DNA of 56,062 nt from Lentisphaerota bacterium (lineage in GTDB: Bacteria > Verrucomicrobiota > Lentisphaeria > Oligosphaerales > JABHEG01). Under the pieces are notes generated by a model. The model saw only the letters and a list, made by a program, of their open reading frames with translations. It had not been told where the DNA came from and ran no database searches. Positions 37,271-45,859 of this stretch are shown piece by piece (positions within the stretch are counted from its first letter, which is position 1; each line of letters begins with the position of its first letter). The position numbers were made by a program, and so were the translations under genes. Where the stretch lies: the NCBI GenBank assembly GCA_018676675.1, contig JABHEG010000340.1, positions 1 to 56,062 on the forward strand. The letters are read 5' to 3'.

Positions 37271-38257
37271 GTGAATATCCTCTTCATCGGCGGAACGGGA
37301 AACATCTCTACCGACTGTGCCGCCCTTCTCCACGAACGTGGGCACAGTGTCGCCATGCTGACACGTGGAACCCGCCCGGTCCCCGAACAGTACCGCGCGA
37401 TCGTTGCGGACCATGCCGATATTGATGCCGTTCGCTCAGCCGTGGGCAATGACGAGTTCGACGCGGTCGTCAATTTCATCGGCTACGAGGTGGCCGACAT
37501 CGAGATCGATGCGGATGTGTTCCGCGGGCGAACCGGCCAATATGTGCAGATCAGCACGACGGCCGTCTACGCGAAACCACATGACGTCCTACCCCTGAAC
37601 GAGGCATCCTCAGTGGGCAACCAGTTCTCGGAATACGGGCAGAAGAAACTCGCCTGCGAGCGCTTCCTCTGGGAGCGCTGCCATGGGCTTGACTTCCCCG
37701 TGACCATCGTGCGCCCCTCACACACCTATTCGTGCCGGTGGGTCCCCAACCCCGTGTCCAGCACGACATACACGCTCGCCGCCCGTATGGAAGCCGGCAA
37801 GCCCGTCTTCGTCCACGGCACGGGCCAAAGCCTGTGGACCCTCACCCACACCACCGACTTCGCGGTAGGCCTGGCCGGCCTGATCGGCAACAAGCAGGCC
37901 ATTGGTGAGGTCGTGGTGATCACGAGCGATGAAGTGCTGACCTGGAACCAGATCTGCCTCGAAACGGCCCGCGCAGCAGGCGTGAAATCCCCTGAGATTG
38001 TCCAGGTCCCAATCGAGGTCATTTGCGAAGCCGCCCCGATCATGCTGGCCAAACTCAAGGGAGACAAGGCAGAACACGGTGTCTTCGACAATGCGAAGAT
38101 CAAACGCCTGGTGCCCGAGTTCCAGTGCCGGACATCCTTCCGTGAGGGAATAGCACAATCCATCGATTGGTTCCGCAGGCACCCGGATCTGATGGTGGCC
38201 GATCCACAGGTTGACGCCGTGTTTGAAGCCGTGTTGGCGGCATGGAGAGAACAATGA
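37271..38257 (+). CDS. NAD-dependent epimerase/dehydratase (extended SDR), first copy
   Basis: 328 residues from GTG 37271, after GGAGG; the frame is open further upstream inside the nuclease gene but without a start signal. The nucleotide motif is NILFIGGTGNIS (2-13), and the SDR active-site Tyr-Lys is in SEYGQKKLACERFL. It ends with a helical domain (SFREGIAQSIDWFRRHPD). Proteins of this type act on NDP-sugars or free sugar acids. The ATGA overlap with the aminotransferase gene suggests that its keto product could be the substrate for amination. Confidence 0.85.
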   Translation: MNILFIGGTGNISTDCAALLHERGHSVAMLTRGTRPVPEQYRAIVADHADIDAVRSAVGNDEFDAVVNFIGYEVADIEIDADVFRGRTGQYVQISTTAVYAKPHDVLPLNEASSVGNQFSEYGQKKLACERFLWERCHGLDFPVTIVRPSHTYSCRWVPNPVSSTTYTLAARMEAGKPVFVHGTGQSLWTLTHTTDFAVGLAGLIGNKQAIGEVVVITSDEVLTWNQICLETARAAGVKSPEIVQVPIEVICEAAPIMLAKLKGDKAEHGVFDNAKIKRLVPEFQCRTSFREGIAQSIDWFRRHPDLMVADPQVDAVFEAVLAAWREQ

Positions 38258-39537
38258 GCAAACTGGCAATCCATGGTGGCCCAAAGACCGTCCAGGAGAG
38301 CCTCGCGCAGCCTTGGCCGGTCTACGACTTAGATGACGAGGCGAGGCTGCTGGACGTCCTGCGCAGCCGGAAGTGGGGACGCAGTTCTTACAACTACTTC
38401 AATCAGGAAGGCAGCAAGCTCTTTGCCTTTGAGAAGGCCTTCGCAGACGTTCACGATGGGAAGTACGCGCTGTCGGTGTCAACCGGCACGACCGCCCTGG
38501 AGACCTGCCTTCGTGTGCTCGGCGTTGAGGCCGGCTGCGAGGTCATCGTCCCCGCCTCGACTTACATCGCGTCCGCGTCCTGCGCCCTGATCTGCAACGC
38601 CGTCCCCGTCTTTGCCGATATCGACCCACGCAACTACACGATCGATCCCAGGAGCGTTGAGTCCCTGATCACACCACGAACACGAGCCGTTGTCGCCGTG
38701 GACTTCGGCGGCATGCCGTGTGACACAGATGCGTTGGGGCAAATCTGTCGCAAGCACGGTATCGGTCTCGTCAGTGACTGTGCCCATGCGCACGGCGGCC
38801 AATGGCGTGGCAAAGGGGTCGGCTCCCATGCCGATGTCGCGGCCTACAGCTGCATGCCGGGAAAAGTCTTGGCGATCGGCGAGGGAGCAATCGTCATGAC
38901 CAACAGCGAAGCGCTCTACGAATCGGCCTTCCATTACCATCACGCCGGTCGTGAGCGCGGTGCTGAAAGCCAAGATTTCACCTGGCCGGCAACCACGCTG
39001 CGCATGAGTGAGTTTGAGGCAGCAATGGGCTTGGGGGCAATATCCAGACTCGGCGAACAGGCTGACCGGCGGTTCGCCAACCTCAAGTACCTGCATGCCG
39101 GGATGGAGCAGATCCCCGGCCTCACGGGGCTCGAAATCGACCCCCGAGTCACCCGCTGGAACCCGTTCCGCTGGCACTTCAAATTCGTTCCCGAGGAATT
39201 CGATGGTGTTCACCGCGACCAATTCCGGAAAGCCCTCTGTGCCGAAGGCGTACCATGCGGAATCGGCCCAACCAAACCGCTCTACACATTCAGCATGTTC
39301 GCCAAAGGTGAGTGGGGGAAGACCGGCTGTCCCGTCCGCTGTCCGCTCTACCAAGGCCCTCCCGTCGATTACACGACGACGCACTGCCCGGAGGCCGAAC
39401 GCATCCACACGACCGAAGCCCTGGACCTCCAGCACACCATTCTCCTCGGCCCGAGGAAGAACATGGATCTCATCCTGGACACGTTCCGAAAACTGCGGAG
39501 CAACGTGGATGAACTGCGCAAGATCGATCACGCCTGA
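38254..39537 (+). CDS. DegT/DnrJ/EryC1/StrS-family PLP aminotransferase
   Basis: 427 residues from ATG 38254, which overlaps the previous stop (ATGA) and follows GGAGAG. The PLP enzyme pattern is clear: GTTALETCLRVLGVEAGCEV (fold type I phosphate site), DIDPRNYTIDP, SDCAHAHGGQWRGKGVG with the Asp that contacts the pyridine nitrogen, and CMPGKVLAIGEGA with the catalytic Lys204. The family either aminates keto-sugars or, in a few members, dehydrates them. The C-terminal GPRKNMDLILDTFRKL is normal. It sits between two epimerases and upstream of DUF362 and a glycyl radical enzyme, a combination I do not recognise from known pathways. Confidence 0.9.
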   Translation: MSKLAIHGGPKTVQESLAQPWPVYDLDDEARLLDVLRSRKWGRSSYNYFNQEGSKLFAFEKAFADVHDGKYALSVSTGTTALETCLRVLGVEAGCEVIVPASTYIASASCALICNAVPVFADIDPRNYTIDPRSVESLITPRTRAVVAVDFGGMPCDTDALGQICRKHGIGLVSDCAHAHGGQWRGKGVGSHADVAAYSCMPGKVLAIGEGAIVMTNSEALYESAFHYHHAGRERGAESQDFTWPATTLRMSEFEAAMGLGAISRLGEQADRRFANLKYLHAGMEQIPGLTGLEIDPRVTRWNPFRWHFKFVPEEFDGVHRDQFRKALCAEGVPCGIGPTKPLYTFSMFAKGEWGKTGCPVRCPLYQGPPVDYTTTHCPEAERIHTTEALDLQHTILLGPRKNMDLILDTFRKLRSNVDELRKIDHA

Positions 39538-39600
39538 GCAAAGAGGAAAGACCGCTTACGTTGTGCGCGGCTCGGTTCGGAACGGAGCCTTCCTCTTGCC

Positions 39601-39733
39601 GAGCCCTGACCAGCGGGAGGGGACTCCTGTCCGTCCGACCCCTGACCAGCGGGAGGGGACTCCTGTCCGTCCGAGCCCTGACCAACGGGAGGGGACTCCT
39701 GTCCGTCCGAGCCCTGACCAACGGGAGGCGACC
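39601..39733. repeat. 36-bp tandem repeat, 3.7 copies
   Basis: Units start at 39601, 39637, 39673 and 39709 (the last is partial) and differ by only a few bases; the core is CCCTGACCAGCGGGAGGGGA. The array is flanked by GACCGCTTACGTT at 39550-39562 and again at 39729-39741. It fills the gap between the aminotransferase and the second epimerase. A single related copy, with the same flank word, is at about 43992-44050, and the flank also appears at 48029-48044. The period is a multiple of three, but no gene uses it here. Confidence 0.85.
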
Positions 39734-39807
39734 GCTTACGTTATGGACGGCGCAACATGGGCGCACCGCACAGCATGCCCCACCCCGACAGCAGAAGGAA
39801 GAGCAAC

Positions 39808-40704
39808 ATGAAGATCCTGATTACTGGGACAGCCGGCGTGGTGGGCAGCCGCCTCCTGCCGCAACTGGCACAACGCTTCGATGTGACGGGGCTTGATATC
39901 CAGGCTCAAACATCGCCCTCCCCAACCATCCAGGCCGACTTGACCGACTACCAGCAGGTCAAAGCCGCGGCAAAAGGGATGGACACCATCATCCACATGG
40001 CAGCGCTGCTCTGCAAACCTGATCAGGACCTCTCGATCGACCTCAATGTGAAAGCCACAGCCAATGTCTTACAGGCTGCCGTGGACAACGGGGTGAAACG
40101 CGTCGTCTACTGCAGCACGGTCTGGGCTACCGGACACGGTGCAACCGAGCCCTATCTCCCGATCGATGAAGAAGCCCCCTGTGAGCCGATATGCATGTAC
40201 GGGGTGACCAAGCTCATGGGCGAGCATATGGCAGAATGGTACCGACGCATGCACGGACTCGAGACTGTCGTCATCCGCTTCTGCGGCTTCCACCCGGTCC
40301 AAGGCTACAATGACGACGGCACGATCGATTGGGAGAACGCCGACATTCCCGGACTGTTCGGTCGCTACCTCAATCCGGGGCAGAAGCTCATGAACCCAGT
40401 TGATCTGGGTACGGCATTCGGCCTCGCGGCCGAGAAACCGGGCATTTCCGGACAGCGCTTCATCGTTGGCGTCAGCGCCCCCTTCAGTGCCGACGATGCG
40501 TCCGCCCTCCGCTCAATCCCGGACACCATCGTGGAGCGCTATTACCCCGGCATTCCCGCTTTGCTGGGGGAACTGGGGATCCCCATCCCCCCCATCCCCC
40601 ATTTCTACTCTCACGAGAAAGCGCGTTCCGTGCTTGGTTTCCGCAGCGCCCATAATCTGGGTGATCTGGCCCGGCTCTATCGTGAGTGGAGGAGCGAGCA
40701 ATGA
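39808..40704 (+). CDS. NAD-dependent epimerase/dehydratase (extended SDR), second copy
   Basis: 298 residues from ATG 39808, with AGAAGGAAGAG just before it. The Rossmann motif is KILITGTAGVVGSRLL (2-17); the acid contact is in DLTDYQQVKAA; the catalytic pair is in MYGVTKLMGEH (Tyr131, Lys135). It is only distantly like the first epimerase of the same run. Close relatives of this length act on uronates (for example uronate dehydrogenase) or NDP-hexoses, so oxidation of a uronic acid fits the locus. It is separated from the upstream aminotransferase by the 36-bp repeat array but overlaps DUF362. Confidence 0.87.
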   Translation: MKILITGTAGVVGSRLLPQLAQRFDVTGLDIQAQTSPSPTIQADLTDYQQVKAAAKGMDTIIHMAALLCKPDQDLSIDLNVKATANVLQAAVDNGVKRVVYCSTVWATGHGATEPYLPIDEEAPCEPICMYGVTKLMGEHMAEWYRRMHGLETVVIRFCGFHPVQGYNDDGTIDWENADIPGLFGRYLNPGQKLMNPVDLGTAFGLAAEKPGISGQRFIVGVSAPFSADDASALRSIPDTIVERYYPGIPALLGELGIPIPPIPHFYSHEKARSVLGFRSAHNLGDLARLYREWRSEQ

Positions 40705-41792
40705 GCCTCGTCTCGATCACGGCCGTCGGTGACGATGTCGACGCAGCCTTCGCTCTCGCGATGGAACGTGCAGCGTGCACCGACGTCATCAGTCCGGGCG
40801 ATCGCGTGCTCGTGAAACCAAACTGGAATGCCTGTGCCATCGCGGGGTCGACCAAGCTCTGCACGGTGCTGGCCGCCTGTCGGTGGGCCCGGGCCCAAGG
40901 CGCCGGGGAAGTGATCGTGGGCGAAGGTCCCGTGGTCGTCGGTCGGGAACGGATCGATGCCTACCTCCGGGAGATGGGGGCAGTCGAAGCTCTGGCCAAA
41001 ATCGGGGTCGAATTCGTGCTCTTCGATGATGGTGGGCACCGCCTCTACCGGGACCTTCCGGATCTCCCCCCGGAAATCGGTCTGGCGGAACACTCCCTGG
41101 CCTGTGACGTCCTGATCAATGTGCCGATGCTCAAGGTCCATTCATGCTGCATGACCACGCTGTGCGTGAAAAACTTGAAGGGATGCCTGCGGCCACAGGA
41201 CAAGATGGAATTCCACCGCATCGGGCTGTTGGCAGCCGTGGTGGGGTTGAACCGGCTTCTGCCCTCGCAGATCAACCTGATCGACGCCATTGAGGCCATG
41301 GAAGGCGGGCACAATCAGGGCAATCTCGTGCCTCTCGGGGTTTTCGTTGCCGGGCGCGACCGCGTGGCCACCGATGCCGTGGGCAGCGCCCTGGTCGGCA
41401 TGGGATCCGGGCAGGTTCCGCTCATCAGGATGGCGGGAGAAGCCGGCCTGGGAGAGTACCGCCTCGAAGCCATCGAAGTGGTCGGTGAGCCGTTGGAGCC
41501 ACGACGGTTCGAACGGCCTCAGGACCGACTGCGCCAATCATACCCCGACCTTACCATCCAGGAAGCCGGTGCCTGCAGCGCCTGTTCGGCTGCCCTGATT
41601 GATGGACTCTTCACGGCGGGCGGCAAACGCACGGTCAACACCGTGGCTCTCGGCTCGCAAGCCGAGCCGGCTGACAACGCGCTGGTACTTGGAGACTGCC
41701 TGAAGGACTACTGGCCCACCCATGCGCATGTCCAAGGCTGCCCTCCAGTCGGCGCAGAGATCGCCCAGGCCTTGATTGGAGACGACGAATGA
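40701..41792 (+). CDS. DUF362-family protein
   Basis: 363 residues from ATG 40701, which overlaps the epimerase stop (ATGA) and follows GGAGGAG. The DUF362 pattern is clear: SPGDRVLVKPNWNACAIAGS, ADVLINVPMLKVHS-type strand (here CDVLINVPMLKVHSCCMTTL), CVKNLKGC, and NLIDAIEAMEGGHNQGN. The family is of unknown function and is often linked to iron-sulfur or anaerobic metabolism. This copy has extra Cys residues (SCC at about 150, ACSACSAA at about 297) that could bind metal. There is no ferredoxin domain. Its overlap with the glycyl radical enzyme gene argues for a shared process. Confidence 0.8.
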   Translation: MSLVSITAVGDDVDAAFALAMERAACTDVISPGDRVLVKPNWNACAIAGSTKLCTVLAACRWARAQGAGEVIVGEGPVVVGRERIDAYLREMGAVEALAKIGVEFVLFDDGGHRLYRDLPDLPPEIGLAEHSLACDVLINVPMLKVHSCCMTTLCVKNLKGCLRPQDKMEFHRIGLLAAVVGLNRLLPSQINLIDAIEAMEGGHNQGNLVPLGVFVAGRDRVATDAVGSALVGMGSGQVPLIRMAGEAGLGEYRLEAIEVVGEPLEPRRFERPQDRLRQSYPDLTIQEAGACSACSAALIDGLFTAGGKRTVNTVALGSQAEPADNALVLGDCLKDYWPTHAHVQGCPPVGAEIAQALIGDDE

Positions 41793-43975
41793 CCGATCGT
41801 CTGCAACGCCTGCTGGCTCGAGCCCAACAGCGGCAAGGGACATTCTGGACTCGGCGCAAATGGTGGAATGAAGCACAGCGCGACAACAGTGATGAACCCA
41901 CTCCAGTGCGTCACGCGCTTGCCCTCCGGAACGTCCTGGCAAACATCGAGGTGGCTGTCCAAACGGACGAGGTCCTCGTGGGGCTGCACCCGTCCTCCGT
42001 CCCTCCTCCGGAAACGGCTGTGCCATCGGGGCCCCGGCGTGACGCTCAGGATTCGTATCGCCTTCCTGAAGAACGGGCCGCGCTGAAAGCCGGACTCTTC
42101 ACCAGCGCGAACAAGCGCGACCACCTCACCGCCAACTACCCACGGCTCCTGTCCGAAGGCGTCGATGGCTACCTGAGCCGCATCGACGATGCCGCGCAAG
42201 ACGGCACCGAAACGCAGGCAAACGAGCGCCGGGCCATGCGCATCACCGTCGAGAGCTTTGCTGCCTATATCGAGCGCTACGCCACCCTCGCACAGGAAAT
42301 GGCCAGCGGCGCAGACGACCCGCGGAGACAGGATGACCTGGCCACTATCGCGGGCGGTTGTGCCCATGTGGCCCACAAGCCGCCTCGCACGCTACGCGAA
42401 GCCCTCCAACTCACCTGGTTCGGCTTCCTGGTCTCGTGCATCGAGAACGGTGAATCCACCGGCGCCTTTGCGGTCGGACGTTTTGATCAGTATCTGTGGC
42501 CGTTCTGGCAGGCGGATCGAGAAGCGGGAACGAGTCGGGAGGATCTGGTCGAGCAGGTCGGCTGTTTCTGGGTCAAGCTCAACGAGTTCGCGATGAGAGG
42601 CCTGGCCCCCGCTGTCTTGAACATGACCATCGGCGGGGGCCTCGCCGACGGCACCGATGCCGTCAACGATCTCTCATACGCCTGTCTCGGACTTATGGAT
42701 GGCTTCCGCACCGTCACCCCGAGTCTCTCCGTGCGCTGGCATCCCGGAATCGACCGCACGTTCTTCCGCGAAGCCGTGGCACTGGCGGCAAGAGGATTCG
42801 GACAGCCGGCCCTCTACGGTGATCCGGGCACGATCAAAGCCATGCAGAATGCGGGCGTAGCCCATGAGGACGCCGTCAACGTGGTCCCGGGAGGGTGCGT
42901 TGAGCTCGGGGTACAGGGCTGCTGCCATCCCTGGGTCGGCAACTTCTTCAACCTGCCGAAATGCCTGGAGCTGGCTCTGTTCAACGGTTGCGATCCCCGC
43001 ACGGGTGAGCAACTGGGCCCCCGGACCGGCACGTCGGATGACCTGGACACCTTCGGGAAACTCTTCACAGCCTTCCAACAGCAGGTGGCCTGCTTCCTTG
43101 AGCTGATGATTCGTTCGGATTGCACCACCGACACTCTCGCGGGAGAACACGCTCCCCTCCCCTTTCTTTCGGCGATGGTGGATGACTGCATCGATGCCGG
43201 TGTGGACATCGCCTCCGGAGGAGCGCGCTACAATTTCACGGAAATCCAGGGCATCGGCATCGCCAATGTGATCGATTCGCTTCTGAACCTAAAGCGCCTG
43301 GTTTACGACGGATCCGAGATGCCCCTGAGCAATCTTCAGGACGCCCTTTGCCGGGACTTCACAGACGCCGAACCGCTGCGCCGCCAGCTTGCGGCCATGC
43401 GTCCGGTATATGGGGACAACACGGATGAAACGGCCGCCATGGCCCGAGCAGTCGTGCACAGCTTCTACGAACGCTGCGAAGGACGCCCAAACCCGCGCGG
43501 AGGGACCTTCAGACCCGGGCTACTCGTGTGGACCCTCCACACCGACTGGGCAAACACGGTAGGCGCCTTGCCGGACGGACGGCGGGCCGGAGAGCCGTTC
43601 GCCTCGAGCATCGGTCCGAGAACGGGCGTCCAGACCGGCAGCCCGACCGCAGTTATCCGCGACGCAACCGCATTCGACCACTACCGATGCGCCGGAGGAC
43701 TGACTCTCAACCTGCGCTTCGACGACGCCTCCACCAACACGCCAGCAGGCCTGGAGGCCCTCATCGCGCTGCTGGAGACCTACTTCAATGAAGGCGGCTT
43801 GCAGGTACAGATCAACGTCGTGGACACTGCTACGCTGCGAGACGCCCAGGACCACCCGGAAGAGCACGCCGGCCTCCTCGTCCGTGTGAGTGGCTTCTGC
43901 GCCCGCTTCAACGACCTCCCACGCAGCCTTCAGGACGAGGTGATCGCCCGGAACGAGCTGGGAACGCTTCCTTAA
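41789..43975 (+). CDS. Glycyl radical enzyme (pyruvate formate-lyase/dehydratase superfamily)
   Basis: 728 residues from ATG 41789, overlapping the DUF362 stop. The active-site thiyl Cys370 is in VVPGGCVELGVQG with the G-C-x-E form of the dehydratase-like members. The radical Gly702 is in LVRVSGFCARFNDL, 26 residues from the end as expected, but with Phe where most family members have Tyr. The N-terminal PFL domain is complete (RTLREALQLTWFGFLV, DQYLWPFWQADREAG). Pyruvate formate-lyase itself is excluded because it has a Cys-Cys pair. Neighbours suggest a sugar- or amino-sugar-derived substrate. No radical-SAM activating enzyme, which every known glycyl radical enzyme needs, is found in this window. 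Confidence 0.9.
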   Translation: MTDRLQRLLARAQQRQGTFWTRRKWWNEAQRDNSDEPTPVRHALALRNVLANIEVAVQTDEVLVGLHPSSVPPPETAVPSGPRRDAQDSYRLPEERAALKAGLFTSANKRDHLTANYPRLLSEGVDGYLSRIDDAAQDGTETQANERRAMRITVESFAAYIERYATLAQEMASGADDPRRQDDLATIAGGCAHVAHKPPRTLREALQLTWFGFLVSCIENGESTGAFAVGRFDQYLWPFWQADREAGTSREDLVEQVGCFWVKLNEFAMRGLAPAVLNMTIGGGLADGTDAVNDLSYACLGLMDGFRTVTPSLSVRWHPGIDRTFFREAVALAARGFGQPALYGDPGTIKAMQNAGVAHEDAVNVVPGGCVELGVQGCCHPWVGNFFNLPKCLELALFNGCDPRTGEQLGPRTGTSDDLDTFGKLFTAFQQQVACFLELMIRSDCTTDTLAGEHAPLPFLSAMVDDCIDAGVDIASGGARYNFTEIQGIGIANVIDSLLNLKRLVYDGSEMPLSNLQDALCRDFTDAEPLRRQLAAMRPVYGDNTDETAAMARAVVHSFYERCEGRPNPRGGTFRPGLLVWTLHTDWANTVGALPDGRRAGEPFASSIGPRTGVQTGSPTAVIRDATAFDHYRCAGGLTLNLRFDDASTNTPAGLEALIALLETYFNEGGLQVQINVVDTATLRDAQDHPEEHAGLLVRVSGFCARFNDLPRSLQDEVIARNELGTLP

Positions 43976-43991
43976 TCTGCGGAGGAAGCTC

Positions 43992-44050
43992 ACTGTCCGT
44001 CCGAGCCCTGACCAGCGGGAGGGGGAACCCGCTTACGCTGTGCGCGGCTC
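43992..44050. repeat. Single dispersed copy of the 36-bp repeat with its flank
   Basis: The word CCGAGCCCTGACCAGCGGGA followed by G-rich sequence and CCGCTTACGCTGTGCGCGGC repeats the unit and flank of the array at 39601-39733. It starts 17 bases after the glycyl radical enzyme gene. Confidence 0.75.
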
Positions 44051-44416
44051 TGTAAGGACACCGCTCCGTCCAGGACCGACCATGAGAGCATTCAGGGCCA
44101 CACCTTAGCTGTTAGCAGTTACTTCCTTTGAGGTGCTGCGATATCGTCTTGGGCCTCCCGGGGTCGGGCCCATACTTTGACACTTGGCGTTGATGGGGAT
44201 TGGCTGGTCTGTGGATGAACGGCTCGCTAACTGTCAGAAGGCCTGGAGGCCGGTCATCCCCAACTGGTGCCCTCGGTCGGGCAAGAGCCAAATGCGCCCG
44301 ACTGACCGGATATCCGTCCGGTTAAGTCTGAGCTCAGGTCAAGGAGGAATTCCGAGCATCCTGCGCCGAATGCCGCGCAGAATCAATAATCGTTAGCATA
44401 GTAGAACTTAGATCTT
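44051..44416. other. Intergenic region ahead of the low-GC gene
   Basis: 366 bases. Open frames here (for example 44193-44396) show no recognisable fold. A perfect AAGGAGG at 44341 has no start codon at the right distance. The composition shifts to AT-rich after about 44370, marking the left border of the low-GC gene. I see no confident promoter. Confidence 0.5.
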
Positions 44417-45418
44417 ATGAAGAAGTCATTTCTCACGATTACTGCTGTAAGAATGCTGTTCGCTGTTGGGCTGGCTTTTGTAAGTCCCCTGCACGCACAA
44501 ACCGAAGAGTCCAACGTGAAGGTCATGTCTTACAATATCTATCGAGGTGGCACGATGCGTGGGCAACCGTTGTCCCAAACCGCCAAGGTGATTCAGGAAG
44601 CAAAAGCTGATATTGTCGGCGTTCAGGAAACGCGTTCCCCTATGGGTGATAATGCGGAGAAGTTGGCCAAGTTGCTGGGTTGGAATCTCTATGAGGACCT
44701 TAGGAATAAGTGCATCTTGACGCGTCATGAGATTGTCGGGCGCCTCAACAGTGGCATCAAAATCAAACTGACTTCGGGCCAAGAAGCCTACGTCTTCAAC
44801 CTGCATCTACCATCAAACCCTTATCAGCCATACCAGCTTTTGAGTATCCGTCCAAAGTGGCATAAACACTGGGATACTCCTTTCATCAAGACCGAAGCCG
44901 AGGCGATTGCGAGCGCAAGAAGAGCGCGCGGTAGACAAATCTCAGAACTTCTCACGCAGATACGTTCCCTCCCCGACCAAGAGACCCCTGTTTTTGTGGT
45001 AGGCGATTTCAACGAGCCCTCACACCTTGACTGGACCGAAGCAACAGCCAAGTCCGGTCGCCACCCTATCAAAGTGGAGTATCCCACCTCTTTGGAGATG
45101 GCCAACGCAGGATTCGGCGATGCCTGGCGCACGGTCTATCCCGATGAGGTGAAAGAGCCGGGCTTCACCTGGTCGCCCCTGACGAAGGCCGATGACCCCA
45201 AGGATCACCATGACCGCATTGATTTTGTGTATTTCAGAGGCAAAGGCGTGAAGCTGAACGGAGCAAAGATCGTAGGGGAAAACAAAGAAAATGCAGACAT
45301 TGTTGTTAAGCCCTATCCATCTGACCACCGCGCAGTGGTTGCAACCTTCACGCTACCCAATCAACCAGAATCAGAGAAGCTAGATGCTGACAAGCCGGAT
45401 GCAGGCGACGGCAAATAG
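44417..45418 (+). CDS. Secreted endonuclease/exonuclease/phosphatase-family protein
   Basis: 333 residues with a signal peptide (MKKSFLTITAVRMLFAVGLA then FVSPLHAQ). The family's sites are in order: N40 in MSYNIYRGG, E71 in VQETRSPMG, D197 in VVGDFNEPSHLDW, DRIDFVYF, and SDHRAVVATF. Such enzymes cleave phosphodiesters of DNA, RNA, sphingomyelin or inositol phosphates; an exported form could scavenge phosphate. The gene is visibly lower in GC than its surroundings, with many AAA, GAT and ATT codons and no clear Shine-Dalgarno, which suggests recent acquisition. It stands alone between intergenic stretches of over 400 bases on each side. Confidence 0.88.
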   Translation: MKKSFLTITAVRMLFAVGLAFVSPLHAQTEESNVKVMSYNIYRGGTMRGQPLSQTAKVIQEAKADIVGVQETRSPMGDNAEKLAKLLGWNLYEDLRNKCILTRHEIVGRLNSGIKIKLTSGQEAYVFNLHLPSNPYQPYQLLSIRPKWHKHWDTPFIKTEAEAIASARRARGRQISELLTQIRSLPDQETPVFVVGDFNEPSHLDWTEATAKSGRHPIKVEYPTSLEMANAGFGDAWRTVYPDEVKEPGFTWSPLTKADDPKDHHDRIDFVYFRGKGVKLNGAKIVGENKENADIVVKPYPSDHRAVVATFTLPNQPESEKLDADKPDAGDGK

Positions 45419-45859
45419 CCGCGCCTGATCCACCGCGTTCTGTCAGGACAATGATGACCGGACGATGGGATTCGGGAACAGACCAACCGGAAACGGTCGG
45501 ATGCCGGACGGGTACCTGGAGGCCGGTTTTCCCAAACCGGGGTCCCTGGAACGCGCGGTTAGGGAAGAGCGCTCAGGGATGAGCTCCAGTGACGTGGCGC
45601 CCGATCCACGCGTCGTGGTTGTGCGAATGCGAATCCCGCATCAGATTGGCCAGGAAGAAACCGGAACAGAACCAGCCCCTTTCTGGCGGACATCCTGTCG
45701 TCGGCCGCAGAAAGGCGTGTTGGCCGAAGACGCACCGACAGATCGTCCATCTATGAAGCCAGCAGCCCTTCGACTCGCTGTTCCATCGTTCGTCCGTTCG
45801 CTGCCTAACGCTGACTCAACCGACCATGTTCGCGTCCCACGGAGCCGTCCCACGAGGCC
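45419..45859. other. Intergenic region with one hairpin
   Basis: 441 bases between the stop codons of two convergent genes. CCGGTTT (45523-45529) and AAACCGG (45534-45540) can pair around a TCCC loop, about 105 bases after the endonuclease-like gene. There is no T-run. Nothing else recognisable. Confidence 0.5.

Noticed and set aside
39601..39733. CRISPR array
   Set aside because: The 36-bp units are directly adjacent with no spacers, and the only Cas4-like gene has no cas neighbours.
44341..44347. Perfect AAGGAGG Shine-Dalgarno-like word
   Set aside because: No start codon lies 5-12 bases downstream; the nearest ATG opens only an eight-codon frame.
44193..44396. Small open frame of about 68 codons before the low-GC gene
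   Set aside because: No ribosome-binding site, no recognisable sequence pattern, and mixed composition.
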